The notes beneath the pieces are model-generated. The model was not told the DNA's origin, ran no database searches, and was given only the letters and a program-made list of their open reading frames with translations. Source: Sodiomyces alkalinus F11 (Eukaryota; Ascomycota; Sordariomycetes; Glomerellales; Plectosphaerellaceae). From it: a stretch of 64,000 bases of DNA. Both the position numbers and the translations under genes were made by a program. Location: the NCBI RefSeq assembly GCF_003711515.1, contig NW_021167080.1:1192629-1256628 (forward strand), in the 5' to 3' direction. Numbering within the stretch: position 1 is the stretch's first letter; every line of letters starts with the position of its first letter. Positions 63,401-64,000 of this stretch are shown here, one piece after another.

Positions 63401-63930
63401 ATATAATTCTGCTAATCCGCGGTAAAGAAGAAAGATATTCGTTCATAGATAAAATAATAGTATAACGCGCGTTACGTTTAGCCGAATGAATCTACTTCGG
63501 TATAAAGATAAAAGAAAAATAATCGGGGGATAAAGGGTAAATCTACTTATTAGTCCGCTAGTTAATAGTAGGGTTAACGGCGTAAAGCTAAGTACTGCCT
63601 AGGATAATTTTATATTTTATATTCGTATTAATATTAATAATTCGAAATTTCTCCTTCTATAGTTTAGTAACCGACTAACTATCGGTCGCCTTAATAAGTA
63701 TAGTAGTAATACCGTAAGTCCGAATCTGGATATCGGCTCCACCTAAAGTCTAAGAGAGATTCTATACTAGGCTAGCCGCTAAGCCGCCGGTAACTCCTAA
63801 AAAAAATGGTCGATTAGACTAAATTCTACACTACTATTAAGTAAAGCTAGGATCTTAATCTATTCTTTACCCCGCCGTAGACTAACTTTAACCTCTATAG
63901 TAAAGCTAATAGTACTCGGCTATAGCGGGG
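60405..63930 (-). mobile_element. RIP-degraded Ty3/gypsy chromovirus (element B), 5' part missing
   Basis: Minus-strand order: RT (62,560-63,070), RNase H (about 61.9-62.4 kb), integrase (about 60.9-61.8 kb) and a chromodomain core at about 60,405-60,505 (YREFLIK.EGYSIEENT.EPKLYL). Sequence up to about 63,930 is RIP-mutated and probably includes the protease region. No gag was found before the composition changes at the right edge, so the 5' end is truncated or lies beyond the window. It is distinct from chromovirus A in sequence. Confidence 0.82.
62560..63070 (-). pseudogene. RT relic of chromovirus B, with a 72-codon open segment
   Basis: The stretch 62,814-63,032 is open for 72 codons and carries RT motifs: [33 protein letters not shown] and [19 protein letters not shown]. 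Downstream on the minus strand the catalytic box reads YLDNILIYS (second Asp to Asn). The following pol sequence is broken by TAA and TAG. Confidence 0.88.
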
Positions 63931-64000
63931 ATAATGTCACACGTCAAATAGGCACTTGAATGATTAACTTAGTAGAGCAGAAATCTCGTGTGTGTGTATT
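63931..64000. other. Right-edge sequence of near-normal composition
   Basis: From about 63,937 (TGTCACACGTC) CA and TG reappear, and the window ends in a short GT run. TGTCACACG resembles an LTR end, so this may be the 5' LTR of chromovirus B or a different insertion. The window stops too soon to tell. Confidence 0.4.

Overview
This window comes from a filamentous ascomycete (Pezizomycotina, most likely a sordariomycete). The evidence is short spliced introns with GTATGT/GTAAGT-type donors and CTRAC-type branch points, a set of fungal genes (a PMA1-type proton pump, a bZIP with a DUF3425 tail, a PtaB-type LIM-binding protein, HbrB, a sedolisin), and a two-part base composition. A gene island of normal composition (about 16.4-45.9 kb) lies between two AT-rich blocks (1-16.4 kb and 45.9-63.9 kb). 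In those blocks CpA and TpG are almost absent, TpA is very common and CpG is kept, the signature of repeat-induced point mutation (RIP). Their stops are nearly all TAA or TAG at positions where CAA, CAG or TGG is expected.

Left block: an unassigned plus-strand ORF relic; a minus-strand Ty3/gypsy chromovirus (gag zinc knuckle, RT, RNase H, integrase, chromodomain, about 1.86-7.15 kb); the 3' part of a plus-strand Ty1/copia pol (7.42-8.58 kb) broken by a 10-N gap whose two 60-bp flanks are identical; a C11/G10 hairpin; another plus-strand ORF relic; and a minus-strand Helitron with Rep and PIF1-like helicase (10.6-15.7 kb). A tRNA-like sequence with good A and B boxes sits at 15.90 kb near the block edge.

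Gene island, in order: pma1 (+, plasma-membrane H+-ATPase, nine exons), a DCAF4/WDR21-like WD40 gene (+), a bZIP-DUF3425 transcription factor (-), the kinetochore gene spc25 (-), a ptaB-like LIM-domain-binding adaptor gene (-), an hbrB TORC2 subunit gene (-), and a secreted sedolisin (tripeptidyl-peptidase type, -). They serve unrelated housekeeping and developmental roles (pH and membrane potential, ubiquitin ligase adaptor, transcription, chromosome segregation, adhesion and development, TORC2 growth control, extracellular proteolysis). I see no biosynthetic cluster. Three intergenic regions share GGTACC/CCTTACC-rich palindromic repeats.

Right block: an ORF relic and a Ty1/copia-like LTR much less mutated than its surroundings (about 47.84-48.28 kb). 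Next comes a complete plus-strand LTR retrotransposon at 49,304-58,963, with two 445-bp LTRs and a 5-bp target duplication differing by one C/T. It is inserted in older repeat sequence and carries gag, protease, RT, RNase H, integrase and an extra decayed ORF of about 560 codons between integrase and the 3' LTR. A second minus-strand chromovirus (60.4-63.9 kb) follows. The last ~65 bp regain CA/TG dinucleotides. The extra ORF is the most novel-looking item; I found no convincing undescribed defence or biosynthetic system.
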